A DNA stretch of 33,145 nucleotides from a virus: IMG/VR virus record IMGVR_UViG_3300036857_000207, positions 1-33,145 of that record; one strand, written 5' to 3'. The first letter of the stretch is position 1, and each line of letters opens with the position of its first letter. Positions 5,419 to 11,748 of the stretch are shown here, one piece after another. Under the pieces are notes generated by a model. The model searched no databases, had not been told where the DNA came from, and worked only from the letters and a program-made list of their open reading frames with translations. The position numbers were made by a program, and so were the translations under genes.

Positions 5419-6735
5419 GTGTCCTTCACCACGCTCGAGCCCGAGCCCGGCGTCCGCCGTCATCCGAGCGGCGCGTCGTGGCAGGTCCGCATCTCACCCT
5501 TTCCGCCCGTCGCAGGCTTCGACGACCTCGACGACGCCAACGATTACGCCCGCGAGCTCCGGCGGCGCAAGCGGCACGGCATCCTCGTGCCGCCCGCGCG
5601 GCGCACGCTCAGCTACCGGCTGCTCCGCGAAGGCGCCGCCGACTACCTCGAGACGCTCGCGATGGTCGGCGGCGCGCACGGCCGCCCCTACAGCCGCCAG
5701 GCGCTCGACGCCGCCCGCAAGTCGCTACGCGTCTGGCTCGGCGAGCCAATCACGCCGCGCAAGCGAAACGGCCGGCTCGTCGTCGGACCTCCCGCCGTCG
5801 ACGACCACGGCCGCCCGTTCGCCGAGCTGCCGCTCGCCGCGCTCGCCGTGCGGCCCCTCGAGGCCTACCTCGCCAAGCGATACGCGATCACGCCGCGCGC
5901 CGCCGTCGGCGAGCAGCAGGCGCTCGCGGCGATCCTCAGGCAGGAGCGCCGCCGCGGCGAACAGTTCGACCCGATGCTGCTCGAGCTGGCACCGCTACGC
6001 CGCCGCGCCGTCGAGCGCGCCGGGCTTGCGTGGGCCGAGCTCGGCTTCCTCGCCGCGCACGCGCAGGAATCGCAGCGGCGCGTCTTCACGCTCGGCGGGT
6101 CGCTCGGCGGCCGGATCATGGAGCTCCTGCAGGCCGAGGACGCCTGGCTCGACGTCGACGCGGCCGTGCTGTCGATCCCGTCGTGGGTCCTGAAGCAGCG
6201 GCGCGACCTCGAGCTCGACTTGCTGCCCGAAGAGGTGCGCGCCTTCCGCGAGCAGCAGCTCGTGCGCTCGCCGCGCACGGCGCACGGCACGATGGGCACC
6301 CCGCTGCTCTTCCCGCGCGTCGAGGGCGGGCCGTGGAACCGTCACGGCAGCTTCTACAACCGAGTCGTGGCGCCGGCGCGCCGGAAGGCCGCGAAGGCCT
6401 GGCGCGCCGAGCACGAGCTCGCGCCCGGCGCCGACACGCCGTTCGAGTGGCTCAAGCGTGACGCGCACGGCGTCGTCGAGCTCGACGCCACCGGCACGCC
6501 GATCGTCGTCGGCTTCGCGCCGCACGACCTGCGCCGCGGCGCCGCCGACCTGCTGCTCGAGCTCGACGTGCCCGCCGAGCTCGCCGCCGTGCGGCTCGGC
6601 CACAAGGACGCCGGCGCGCTGCTGCTGCGCAAGTACGCCAACCGCGACAAGCGGGCCCGGCTGCGCGCCGAGCTCGACTCGATCGCCGCCGACGGCGGCA
6701 TCGACGGCCGGCTCGCGAAGAGGGCGCGCGCATGA
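5419..6735 (+). CDS. int: Tyrosine-recombinase integrase
   Basis: It encodes 438 residues from the GTG with the AGGAGG site. The catalytic set is in order: Arg 232 (GGRIMELLQAEDAWLD), Lys 259 (VLKQRRD), HDLRR with His 369 and Arg 372, GHKD with His 395, and the nucleophile Tyr 406 (LLRKYANRDK). The N-terminal about 70 residues (SGASWQVRISPFPPVAGFDDLDDANDYARELRRRK) look like an arm-type DNA-binding domain; a core-binding domain follows. It should join attP at 7272-7300 to a host tRNA gene. attP lies about 540 bp downstream rather than adjacent, with two ORFs between. It is coupled to the next gene by ATGA. The phage is therefore temperate or derived from one. Confidence 0.95.
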   Translation: MSFTTLEPEPGVRRHPSGASWQVRISPFPPVAGFDDLDDANDYARELRRRKRHGILVPPARRTLSYRLLREGAADYLETLAMVGGAHGRPYSRQALDAARKSLRVWLGEPITPRKRNGRLVVGPPAVDDHGRPFAELPLAALAVRPLEAYLAKRYAITPRAAVGEQQALAAILRQERRRGEQFDPMLLELAPLRRRAVERAGLAWAELGFLAAHAQESQRRVFTLGGSLGGRIMELLQAEDAWLDVDAAVLSIPSWVLKQRRDLELDLLPEEVRAFREQQLVRSPRTAHGTMGTPLLFPRVEGGPWNRHGSFYNRVVAPARRKAAKAWRAEHELAPGADTPFEWLKRDAHGVVELDATGTPIVVGFAPHDLRRGAADLLLELDVPAELAAVRLGHKDAGALLLRKYANRDKRARLRAELDSIAADGGIDGRLAKRARA

Positions 6736-7097
6736 GCGCCACGCTCAACGAGCCGAAGCTGCTCGCCGCGCTCGACTTCGTGCGGCGCACGGGCGCGACG
6801 TCGATTTCGATTCGCTACCACGACGACGAGCAGCCGGTCGTCTGGCTCGTCGTCGCAAGCTACGTCGTCGACGGCGACGAGCGGCACGAGGTCGACGCGA
6901 GCCTCGACCCGGTGCGGGCGGCGCTGCGGCTGTGCGAGCGGCTCGCCGACGGCGGGCAGTGCACGCATTGCGGCCGGCCGTCGGGGCTCGACCCTGACTC
7001 GCTCGAGACGATGCCGCTCGATCGGCTCGTCTGCTGGTACCAGTACGACCCCGAGCTGCGGAAGTTTCGGCGCGGCTGTGAGGGGGATGCGGCGTGA
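6732..7097 (+). CDS. Conserved actinophage protein with a CxxC motif, unknown
   Basis: It encodes 121 residues, ATGA overlap with int. Helix and strand at the start (LLAALDFVRRTGATSISIRYHDDEQPVVWLVVASY) are followed by a helix, then GGQCTHCGRPSGLDPDSLETM and the ending LVCWYQYDPELRKFRRGCEG. The C-x2-C plus later Cys may bind a metal. This C-terminus is the kind that recurs in small actinophage early proteins of unknown role. It lies between int and attP. Confidence 0.8.
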   Translation: MSATLNEPKLLAALDFVRRTGATSISIRYHDDEQPVVWLVVASYVVDGDERHEVDASLDPVRAALRLCERLADGGQCTHCGRPSGLDPDSLETMPLDRLVCWYQYDPELRKFRRGCEGDAA

Positions 7098-7492
7098 GCC
7101 TCGAGCGCATCGGCGGCGCCGCCGTCGCGCTACTGGCCGAGCTCGGAAGAAAGCACGAGCCGCCGGTCCTTCACTCCCGGCGGCTCGAGCTCGTCGGCGC
7201 ATCTGGTCCAGATTTGGTCCGAAGCGCCGTCGCCTTCGACGATACCCCGTCGTTTGCAGGGCTTTCGTCAGTGCGGATGAGAGGACTTGAACCCCTCACC
7301 TCGAGCTCGTCACCGCCCGGCATAGCTCGTCACCTTCCGTCGTCGAAGCCCGAAAAGCCCCGCAAGAGCGGGGCTTTTCACGTGAAGGCCTCGTCACAGC
7401 TCGTCACCGCCCGTCATGGTACGTCACTTCGGGCGGGCGTCGTTTTGGTCCAGATTTGGTCCAGATTTGGTCCGAGGCGGCCGACCGCGTGA
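7094..7492 (+). CDS. ORF that runs through attP, unknown and split by integration
   Basis: It encodes 132 residues, GTG start with GTGA overlap to the previous gene, and its own stop overlaps the GTG of the next gene. This double coupling supports real translation. About 35 residues of ordinary sequence (LERIGGAAVALLAELGRKHE) are followed by translated attP: the 11-bp repeats, the antisense tRNA end (MRGLEPLTSS), the terminator hairpin (PEKPRKSGAF) and the right arm (QIWSRFGPRRP). Integration at 7272-7300 would replace the C-terminal half by host codons. It may be a leader-like ORF that keeps ribosomes on the RNA through the hairpin. No domain recognised. Confidence 0.5.
   Translation: MSLERIGGAAVALLAELGRKHEPPVLHSRRLELVGASGPDLVRSAVAFDDTPSFAGLSSVRMRGLEPLTSSSSPPGIARHLPSSKPEKPRKSGAFHVKASSQLVTARHGTSLRAGVVLVQIWSRFGPRRPTA
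7202..7222. repeat. attP left arm: two 11-bp TTTGGTCCAGA-type repeats
   Basis: The units are TCTGGTCCAGA (7202-7212) and TTTGGTCCGA (7213-7222). The 19 bases 7204-7222 recur exactly at 7457-7475 on the other side of the tRNA core. They are candidate integrase arm-type sites (P arm). Confidence 0.65.
7272..7300 (-). other. attP: attP core: 3' end of a tRNA gene
   Basis: On the minus strand it reads: T stem AGGGG, loop TTCAAGT, stem CCTCT, acceptor strand CATCCGC, discriminator A. Plus-strand positions are acceptor 7273-7279, T arm 7280-7296, discriminator 7272. No matching 5' acceptor (GCGGATG on the minus strand), D arm or anticodon arm lies nearby, so this is only the tRNA tail that integrases of this class use as crossover region. 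A GCGGAUG acceptor with A at the discriminator is often seen in tRNA-Leu, so that is the best guess for the target. Integration would rebuild the tRNA on the int side. Confidence 0.82.
7308..7343. repeat. 10-bp-phased CGTCAC array in attP, four units
   Basis: Sites at 7308 (CGTCAC), 7318 (CGGCAT), 7328 (CGTCAC) and 7338 (CGTCGT) have an exact 10-bp period. Two units are perfect and two are degenerate. It lies between the tRNA core and the terminator hairpin. Confidence 0.7.
7352..7379. terminator. Bidirectional intrinsic terminator inside attP
   Basis: A perfect 12-bp stem GAAAAGCCCCGC / GCGGGGCTTTTC has a 4-nt loop AAGA. The AAAA and TTTT tracts at the stem ends make it a terminator in both directions. 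It lies within the ORF 7094-7492 and between two CGTCAC arrays. It would block transcripts entering the replication genes from the integrase side, or from host DNA in the prophage. Confidence 0.8.
7392..7427. repeat. 10-bp-phased CGTCAC array in attP, second group of four
   Basis: Sites at 7392 (CGTCAC), 7402 (CGTCAC), 7412 (CGTCAT) and 7422 (CGTCAC) have an exact 10-bp period. It matches the 7-unit array at 4182-4251. It lies between the terminator hairpin and the right-arm repeats. Confidence 0.82.
7444..7475. repeat. attP right arm: three tandem 11-bp TTTGGTCCAGA repeats
   Basis: The units are 7444-7454, 7455-7465 and 7466-7475 (the last ends CGA). With the two units on the left arm, this mirrors the two P and three P' arm sites of lambda attP. 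They are likely contacted by the integrase N-terminal domain. Confidence 0.7.
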
Positions 7493-7665
7493 ACAGCGAT
7501 GCCGTGACCGCGCTCGTCGAGCTCGTCGAGGCGCTGCTCGAGCGGCTGCCGCCGTGGCTCGTCGACGCCGAGCTCGAGGCGCTACAGGACGCCGCGACCC
7601 GCGCCGTCGAGCTCGAGGCCGAGCTCGTCTTCGCCGTCGCCGAGCCGCTCGAGGCGGCCGCGTGA
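7489..7665 (+). CDS. Small acidic helical protein, unknown
   Basis: It encodes 58 residues, GTG with GTGA overlap to the attP-spanning ORF. It is almost entirely helical and acidic (TALVELVEALLERLPPWLVDAELEALQDAATRAVELEAELVFAV), with amphipathic character that suggests an oligomerising helix bundle. It is the first gene downstream of attP, hence the first gene at that end of the prophage. Function unknown. Confidence 0.65.
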   Translation: MNSDAVTALVELVEALLERLPPWLVDAELEALQDAATRAVELEAELVFAVAEPLEAAA

Positions 7666-7901
7666 ACGCGAGCGCCGGCGACGTCGCCGTGCTGCTCGCC
7701 GTGCGCAAGGTGAGCACGTCCACGGGCGAGGTCGTCGCGCTGCTGCTCGACGCGCTCGCCGCTCACCACCGCGACGACGACGAGCCGCTCGGCGAGTGCC
7801 CGGACTGCGGCGAGCTCGCGCCAGCGCTCGAGGCGGCGCTCGACCAGTTCCAGGCCGCCGGCGCCGAGCTCGCGCGCATGCTCGAGGGGCTGCGCGCGTG
7901 A
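7662..7901 (+). CDS. Small protein with CPDC motif, unknown
   Basis: It encodes 79 residues, GTG with GTGA overlap. A helical N-terminus (DVAVLLAVRKVSTSTGEVVALLLDALAAHH) is followed by a polar loop with ECPDCGEL (one C-x2-C pair) and a C-terminal amphipathic helix. The His pair before and the Cys pair could form a small metal site. No family recognised. Confidence 0.65.
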   Translation: MNASAGDVAVLLAVRKVSTSTGEVVALLLDALAAHHRDDDEPLGECPDCGELAPALEAALDQFQAAGAELARMLEGLRA

Positions 7902-8092
7902 CCTGGCTCGTGATCGCGCTCGTGCTCGTCGCGTGCGCCGCGATCGCCTGGCTCATGTTGCGGCGCAACGGCGATCCCGACGAGGCCGAGCGGCGGCGCA
8001 GCGCCGAGGACCGGCTGCGGGCCCGGCACGAGCGGGCCGAGCGTCGCCGGCGGCTCGGCCTTCACGACGACGACGACGAAAGGGGGCCGTGA
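7898..8092 (+). CDS. Small membrane protein with basic cytoplasmic tail
   Basis: It encodes 64 residues, GTG with GTGA overlap. One N-terminal transmembrane helix (about 3-22, WLVIALVLVACAAIAWLML) is followed by an Arg/Glu-rich helix (AERRRSAEDRLRARHERAERRRRL) and an acidic end. It is probably an inner-membrane anchor with a charged cytoplasmic coil. Early-gene membrane proteins may act in superinfection exclusion or replisome anchoring, but nothing here shows which. Confidence 0.7.
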   Translation: MTWLVIALVLVACAAIAWLMLRRNGDPDEAERRRSAEDRLRARHERAERRRRLGLHDDDDERGP

Positions 8093-8397
8093 TGGCCGCG
8101 AGGCAACGTGCACAGCCGCAGCTCGCGCTCGACGAAGAGGTCGTCGACGACGAGCTGCTCGAGCAGGCGCTCGAGAAGCGCGAGCGGGCGAAGAACTACG
8201 CCGCCGCCGCGCGCAAGAAGTTCGCCGAGGCCGACGAGACGGCGAAGGGGCACCTTGGCCGGCACGAGCTCGGCGAGAAGCCGCTGCGCGTCGGCCGCTT
8301 CGTGATCGTCGCGCGCGAGCTCGAGGGCCGCGCCGTCAGCTTCGAGACGAGCCCGTCGAGGCGCGTCTCGATCCGCGTCGCGAAAGGCGAAGAGTGA
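8092..8397 (+). CDS. Small conserved-looking phage protein, unknown
   Basis: It encodes 101 residues; the ATG overlaps the previous stop by one base and follows AAAGGGGG (8079-8086). An acidic start (LDEEVVDDELLEQALEKRERAKNYAAAARKKFAEADE) forms a long helix; the second half (LRVGRFVIVARELEGRAVSFETSPSRRVSIRV) is beta-rich. The helix-then-sheet shape recalls small single-strand-binding or Gam-like accessory proteins, but no diagnostic motif is seen. Confidence 0.75.
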   Translation: MAARQRAQPQLALDEEVVDDELLEQALEKRERAKNYAAAARKKFAEADETAKGHLGRHELGEKPLRVGRFVIVARELEGRAVSFETSPSRRVSIRVAKGEE

Positions 8398-8966
8398 AGC
8401 GCGACGACGCCGAGGAATACACCGAGGCGCTCGGCCAGGTCGTCGCCGGCGGATGGCGGCAGGTCGCGCTCGGCGAGCGACTCGGCGTGCCCGCCGCGCT
8501 CGGCCTCACGACGCGCGAATGGGTCGAGCAGCGGCTCGGCGGCTACGTGCGGCTCGGCATCGCCGAGCGCCGAGAGGCGGCCGGCGAGCTCGTCGCCGAC
8601 GGCATGACGCAACGGCAAGTCGCCGACGTGCTCGGCGTCAGCGCCGCGACCGTGAACGGCGACGTTCAGAACCGAACGCCGCGGCGCGACGAGGCCGCGG
8701 TCGAGCTCGACGACGGGCCGGCGCCCGTTCAGAACCGAACGCCGCGCGAGCCTGACCCGCGTGCGACGGCGCGCGACGTCACGCTCTCGATCGCCGACGC
8801 GATCCGCTACCTCGACCGCCCGCTCGAGCACGCGCCCGCGGTCGCCGAGATGTTCGACCCCGACGACGCAGGGATCGGCCGCGAGAACTGGACGCCCGAC
8901 CGATTCGAGCGCGCCGGCGCCTTCCTCGAGGCGCTGACCACCGCGATCAATGGAGGACACCGATGA
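8394..8966 (+). CDS. Helix-turn-helix protein of the early region
   Basis: It encodes 190 residues, GTG with GTGA overlap. The N-terminus (about 18-52, GGWRQVALGERLGVPAALGLTTREWVEQRLGGYVRL) and the HTH (about 62-92, AAGELVADGMTQRQVADVLGVSAATVNGDV) are typical of phage ParB-like or HTH regulators without the nuclease part. The peptide VQNRTPR occurs twice (about 91-97 and 112-118), encoded by a 21-bp exact DNA repeat. The C-terminal 70 residues are acidic and helical. It may regulate the early operon or replication. Confidence 0.75.
   Translation: MKRDDAEEYTEALGQVVAGGWRQVALGERLGVPAALGLTTREWVEQRLGGYVRLGIAERREAAGELVADGMTQRQVADVLGVSAATVNGDVQNRTPRRDEAAVELDDGPAPVQNRTPREPDPRATARDVTLSIADAIRYLDRPLEHAPAVAEMFDPDDAGIGRENWTPDRFERAGAFLEALTTAINGGHR
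8663..8746. repeat. Two 21-bp direct repeats with palindromic core inside the HTH gene
   Basis: Copies at 8663-8683 and 8726-8746 are identical over 21 bp and start 63 bp apart (21 codons, 6 helical turns). Each contains GTTCAGAAC, a near-perfect palindrome, then CGAACGCCGCG. Identical codons across a repeat in otherwise unrepeated coding sequence suggest a DNA-level role, such as an internal operator for the encoded HTH protein, or a recent duplication. Confidence 0.6.
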
Positions 8967-9424
8967 GCAAGACCGCGACGTTCAGGGACCGCGAGCGCGA
9001 GCTCGCCGACGCCGTGCTCGCCGGCACGACCGGCGAATACGAGCCCGCCGTGCTCGCCGGCGAGCTGGCACAACGGCTGCGCGAGCTCGGCGACGCGGAC
9101 ACGACCTACGGGCTCGAGCTGCTCGAACGGCGGGCGCTCGAGCTAATCAACGCCGCCGAGCGCGCCCGGGCGCCGCGGCACGACGGGCAGCAGATGCTCT
9201 TCGACGACGAGGCGATCCTGCAGCTCGGCGACGGGCGCAGCGTCCGCCTCGGCCAACTCGAGGACGTCGCGCAACTCGACCGCGCGCACGCCGTCCGCAC
9301 GCGCCAGCACGCCGGGCAGATGGTGAGCCAGGCGGCCTGGGTCACGAGCTACGTCGAATGGCGCCGGGCGATGATCGACACCGGGCTCCCGTTGCGCGAG
9401 GCGATCGCGCGCGACGAAGCATGA
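8963..9424 (+). CDS. Conserved-looking early protein, unknown
   Basis: It encodes 153 residues, ATGA overlap and GGAGG at 8952-8956. It is mostly helical: RERELADAVLAGTTGEYEPAVLAGELAQRLREL, LLERRALELINAAERAR, then QQMLFDDEAILQLGDGRSVRLGQL and VSQAAWVTSYVEWRRAMIDTGLPLREAIARDEA. No Cys, membrane segment or catalytic motif. Similar helical proteins occur next to recombination genes in actinophages; function unknown. Confidence 0.78.
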   Translation: MSKTATFRDRERELADAVLAGTTGEYEPAVLAGELAQRLRELGDADTTYGLELLERRALELINAAERARAPRHDGQQMLFDDEAILQLGDGRSVRLGQLEDVAQLDRAHAVRTRQHAGQMVSQAAWVTSYVEWRRAMIDTGLPLREAIARDEA

Positions 9425-9858
9425 CCGGCCGCCGCTCGGCGATCGCGCTCGCGCTGCTCGTGCTGCTCGTCGCGCTCGCGACCGTGCTCGTCGAGCAGGC
9501 GCGCGGCGACGATCACCGATCTACGGATCGCGGATCGTTGATCGAGTGCCGCTGCAACGTCGACCCCGTGCTCGACGTGATCCGGCGCGAATTCGGGACC
9601 GGGCCGCTCGCCGGCTGCTTCGCCGGGATCGCGTGGCGCGAGTCGCGCTACAACCCGCGCGCGACCAACTGGCACGACCTGCACGCCGACGGGTCGCGCG
9701 GCAGCTTCGGGCTGTTCCAGATCGGCGCGCTCAACCGGCGCCCGGGAGAATCGGTCGCCGCGTTCGCTCGCCGAATGTACGACCCGGCGGCGAACGCGGC
9801 GCTAGCGCACGAGCTCTATCGACGCTTCGGCCTCGCGCCGTGGGGCGGCCGCTGCTGA
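9421..9858 (+). CDS. Secreted or membrane-anchored lytic transglycosylase-like protein
   Basis: It encodes 145 residues, ATGA overlap. An N-terminal hydrophobic segment (about 5-24, RSAIALALLVLLVALATVLVE) precedes a compact lysozyme-fold domain: FAGIAWRESRYNPRATNWHD with catalytic-type Glu 74, then GSRGSFGLFQIGALN (about 91-105) and a C-terminal helix (YDPAANAALAHELYRRFGLAPW). These are the SLT/goose-lysozyme hallmarks. Two Cys pairs (IECRCN; Cys 66 and terminal Cys) suggest oxidative folding outside the cytoplasm. Its place among early recombination genes, far from the lysis cassette, is unusual. Confidence 0.82.
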   Translation: MTGRRSAIALALLVLLVALATVLVEQARGDDHRSTDRGSLIECRCNVDPVLDVIRREFGTGPLAGCFAGIAWRESRYNPRATNWHDLHADGSRGSFGLFQIGALNRRPGESVAAFARRMYDPAANAALAHELYRRFGLAPWGGRC

Positions 9859-10124
9859 TGGCGTTCGCCGAGACGCCGGCCGGCGTGCCGAGCTCGAGCT
9901 CGAGCTGCCGCTCGTGCGACGCGCCGATCCTGTGGGCCGTCAGCGAACGCGGCAACCGCATGCCGCTCGACGCCGACCCGTACACCGGGCCCGAGCCCGG
10001 CGGGCTGTTCGTGCTGCGCGACGGCGTCGCGATCGCGACGCCGCCCGACGCGTTCCCCGACGAGCCGCACTATCGCAGTCACTTCGCGACGTGCCCGGAT
10101 AGCGGCAAGTGGCGGCGATCGTGA
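9858..10124 (+). CDS. Small zinc-finger-like protein, unknown
   Basis: It encodes 88 residues, ATG overlapping the previous stop by one base. CRSCDAPILWAV (C-x2-C), the segment RGNRMPLDADPY, and HYRSHFATCPDSGKWR (H-x3-C) form a probable zinc site. This arrangement (CxxC-x-API, MPLD, HFxTCP) recurs in small actinobacterial and actinophage proteins of unknown function. It overlaps the exonuclease gene by 4 nt. Confidence 0.8.
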   Translation: MAFAETPAGVPSSSSSCRSCDAPILWAVSERGNRMPLDADPYTGPEPGGLFVLRDGVAIATPPDAFPDEPHYRSHFATCPDSGKWRRS

Positions 10125-11008
10125 CGCCGAAGCCGAAGCCGCGCACTCGCTCGATCCGGCGAGGCCGTGGGCACAGCTACGAGCTCGACCGCGAGAAGGT
10201 GCTCGGCGTTACGACGGTCCTGCGCGACGGCGTGCCCAAGGGCGCGCTGATCGCGTGGGCCGCCGGCGAGGCGGCCGACTACGCGATCGACCATTGGGAC
10301 GACCTCGCCGCGCTCCCGCTATCCGAGAGGCAAGAGCTGATCCGCAAGGCGCCCGACCGCACGCGCGACAAGGCCGGCGAGCGCGGCCGCGAAGTGCACG
10401 AGCTCGTGCGCCGCTACCTCGCCGGCGAGACGATCGCGCCACCCGACGAGCTGCGCGGGCACGTCGACGCCGGGCTGCGCTTCGTCGACGAGTGGCGCGT
10501 CGAAGAGCTCGCCGTCGAGTTCGCCGTCTTCGCGCGCGCCGACCCCGAGCTCGGCCGGCGGCACGCCTACGGCGGCCGGCCGGACCTGCTCGCGCGCCTG
10601 GCCGACGGGCTCGACTGGCTGCTCGACTGGAAAACCGCGCTCAAGGGCCCGTTCTCCGATTGGGCGCTACAGCTCGCCGCCTACCGCTACGCCGACTTCT
10701 ACGTCGTCGACGGCGACCTCGACGACGCCGGCGACTTCGTCGAGCACGCGATGCCGGTCGTCGACCGCTGCGGCGTCGTGCACCTGCACGGCGACGGGTC
10801 CTACGAGCTCGTGCCGCTCGAGGCCGACGAGGCGGCGCTCGAGGTTTTCGCCGCCGCGTGCGAGGTCGCGCGCTTCACCAAGGGCGACCGCGACGAGTGG
10901 ATCGGCGACGCGCTGCGCGCACCCGCGCGCGCCGACGACGAGCTCGAGCTCGACGCCGACCGGCAGGCCTACTTCGACCACGTCGACGCGCGCGAGGCCG
11001 CGGCGTGA
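10121..11008 (+). CDS. Cas4/RecB-like PD-(D/E)XK exonuclease
   Basis: It encodes 295 residues from GTG at 10121 (GTGA overlap; GTG 10109 is in frame). The nuclease core is clear: GREVHELVRRYL with His 93, GGRPDLLARL with Asp 155, LLDWKT with Asp 169 and Lys 171, and LQLAAYRYAD with Gln 184 and Tyr 188. These are the motifs of Cas4/RecB-family exonucleases. It has no Cys cluster, so no iron-sulfur site is seen. With RecT 1.7 kb downstream it probably forms the phage recombination pair: 5'-end resection followed by annealing. Confidence 0.88.
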   Translation: MTPKPKPRTRSIRRGRGHSYELDREKVLGVTTVLRDGVPKGALIAWAAGEAADYAIDHWDDLAALPLSERQELIRKAPDRTRDKAGERGREVHELVRRYLAGETIAPPDELRGHVDAGLRFVDEWRVEELAVEFAVFARADPELGRRHAYGGRPDLLARLADGLDWLLDWKTALKGPFSDWALQLAAYRYADFYVVDGDLDDAGDFVEHAMPVVDRCGVVHLHGDGSYELVPLEADEAALEVFAAACEVARFTKGDRDEWIGDALRAPARADDELELDADRQAYFDHVDAREAAA

Positions 11009-11748
11009 GGGTCGAGCTCGGAGCGCCGGTCGTGCTCGCCGAGGCTTCGCCGGCGCTGTGGCACGTGCCCCGGCCCGAGCCCGTCTCGCCGACCGCGCAG
11101 CCGACGCTGTGCGGGCTCGCCGGCGGCGTCTTCGCCTACCGGGGGCCGATCGTCCGGGCCCGCCGGCTCTGCGGCGTCTGCCGCCGCCGCGGGCCCGCGG
11201 TCCACCACGACCCGACCGCCGGCGAGCTCGCCGAGCTCGTCCGGCGCGGCGGCCGCCCCAAGGGCTCGGTTCGCCGTCTTACCGTCGCGCAGGTTCGGAT
11301 GCTGCACCGGCTCTACGTCGACGAGCAGCTCTCGACGCACGCACTCGGCGCGCTCGTGTGGCGGCAGGCCGGCTACGCGAGCGCCAAGTCGGCGGGCAGG
11401 GGCGTCTGGCAGGCCTTCCGCGAGCTCGGCCTGCCCGTCCGCACGCAATCGGAGGCGACGTCGCTGCGCAACACCCGTCACGGCCGCTGCACCCGCGAGC
11501 TGCGCGCCGCCGGCGGCGACCACGGGCCCGACGGCTACCGGCAATGGTTCCGGCGCGAGCAGGCCCGCTACCGGCCCGTGTGCGCCGGCGTCCGCACGCA
11601 GTACCCCGGCAAGGGCCAGCCGTGCACGCGGCCGGCGATGGCCGGAAGCGATTACTGCTGGTCGCACGACCCGACCGCCGCGGCCGAGCGCGACGCGCAC
11701 CTTGAGGCGATGCGCGCTCGCCGCCGAACGCTCGAGGCGGCCGCGTGA
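11005..11748 (+). CDS. Zinc-finger / helix-turn-helix DNA-binding protein, unknown role
   Basis: It encodes 247 residues, GTGA overlap. The N-terminus has Cys/His pairs (TLCGLAGG, RLCGVCRRRGPAVHHDPT). The middle looks like a resolvase-like HTH (about 90-142: RRLTVAQVRMLHRLYVDEQLS, GYASAKSAGRGVWQAFRELGLPVRT). The C-terminus has CAGVRTQYPGKGQPCTRPAMAGSDYCWSHDP, a Cys4/His knuckle seen in small DNA-associated proteins. It lies between exonuclease and RecT genes. It may be a homing-type or regulatory DNA-binding protein; no catalytic motif is seen. Confidence 0.75.
   Translation: MRVELGAPVVLAEASPALWHVPRPEPVSPTAQPTLCGLAGGVFAYRGPIVRARRLCGVCRRRGPAVHHDPTAGELAELVRRGGRPKGSVRRLTVAQVRMLHRLYVDEQLSTHALGALVWRQAGYASAKSAGRGVWQAFRELGLPVRTQSEATSLRNTRHGRCTRELRAAGGDHGPDGYRQWFRREQARYRPVCAGVRTQYPGKGQPCTRPAMAGSDYCWSHDPTAAAERDAHLEAMRARRRTLEAAA

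Noticed and set aside
7262-7350. Complete tRNA gene
   Set aside because: Only the T arm and 3' acceptor half are present; no 5' acceptor, D arm or anticodon arm can be found, so it is an attP core.
10255-11004. Extended frame upstream of the 11005 gene
   Set aside because: Arg/Ala-rich shadow of the exonuclease gene; the start with GTGA overlap at 11005 is consistent with the rest of the operon.
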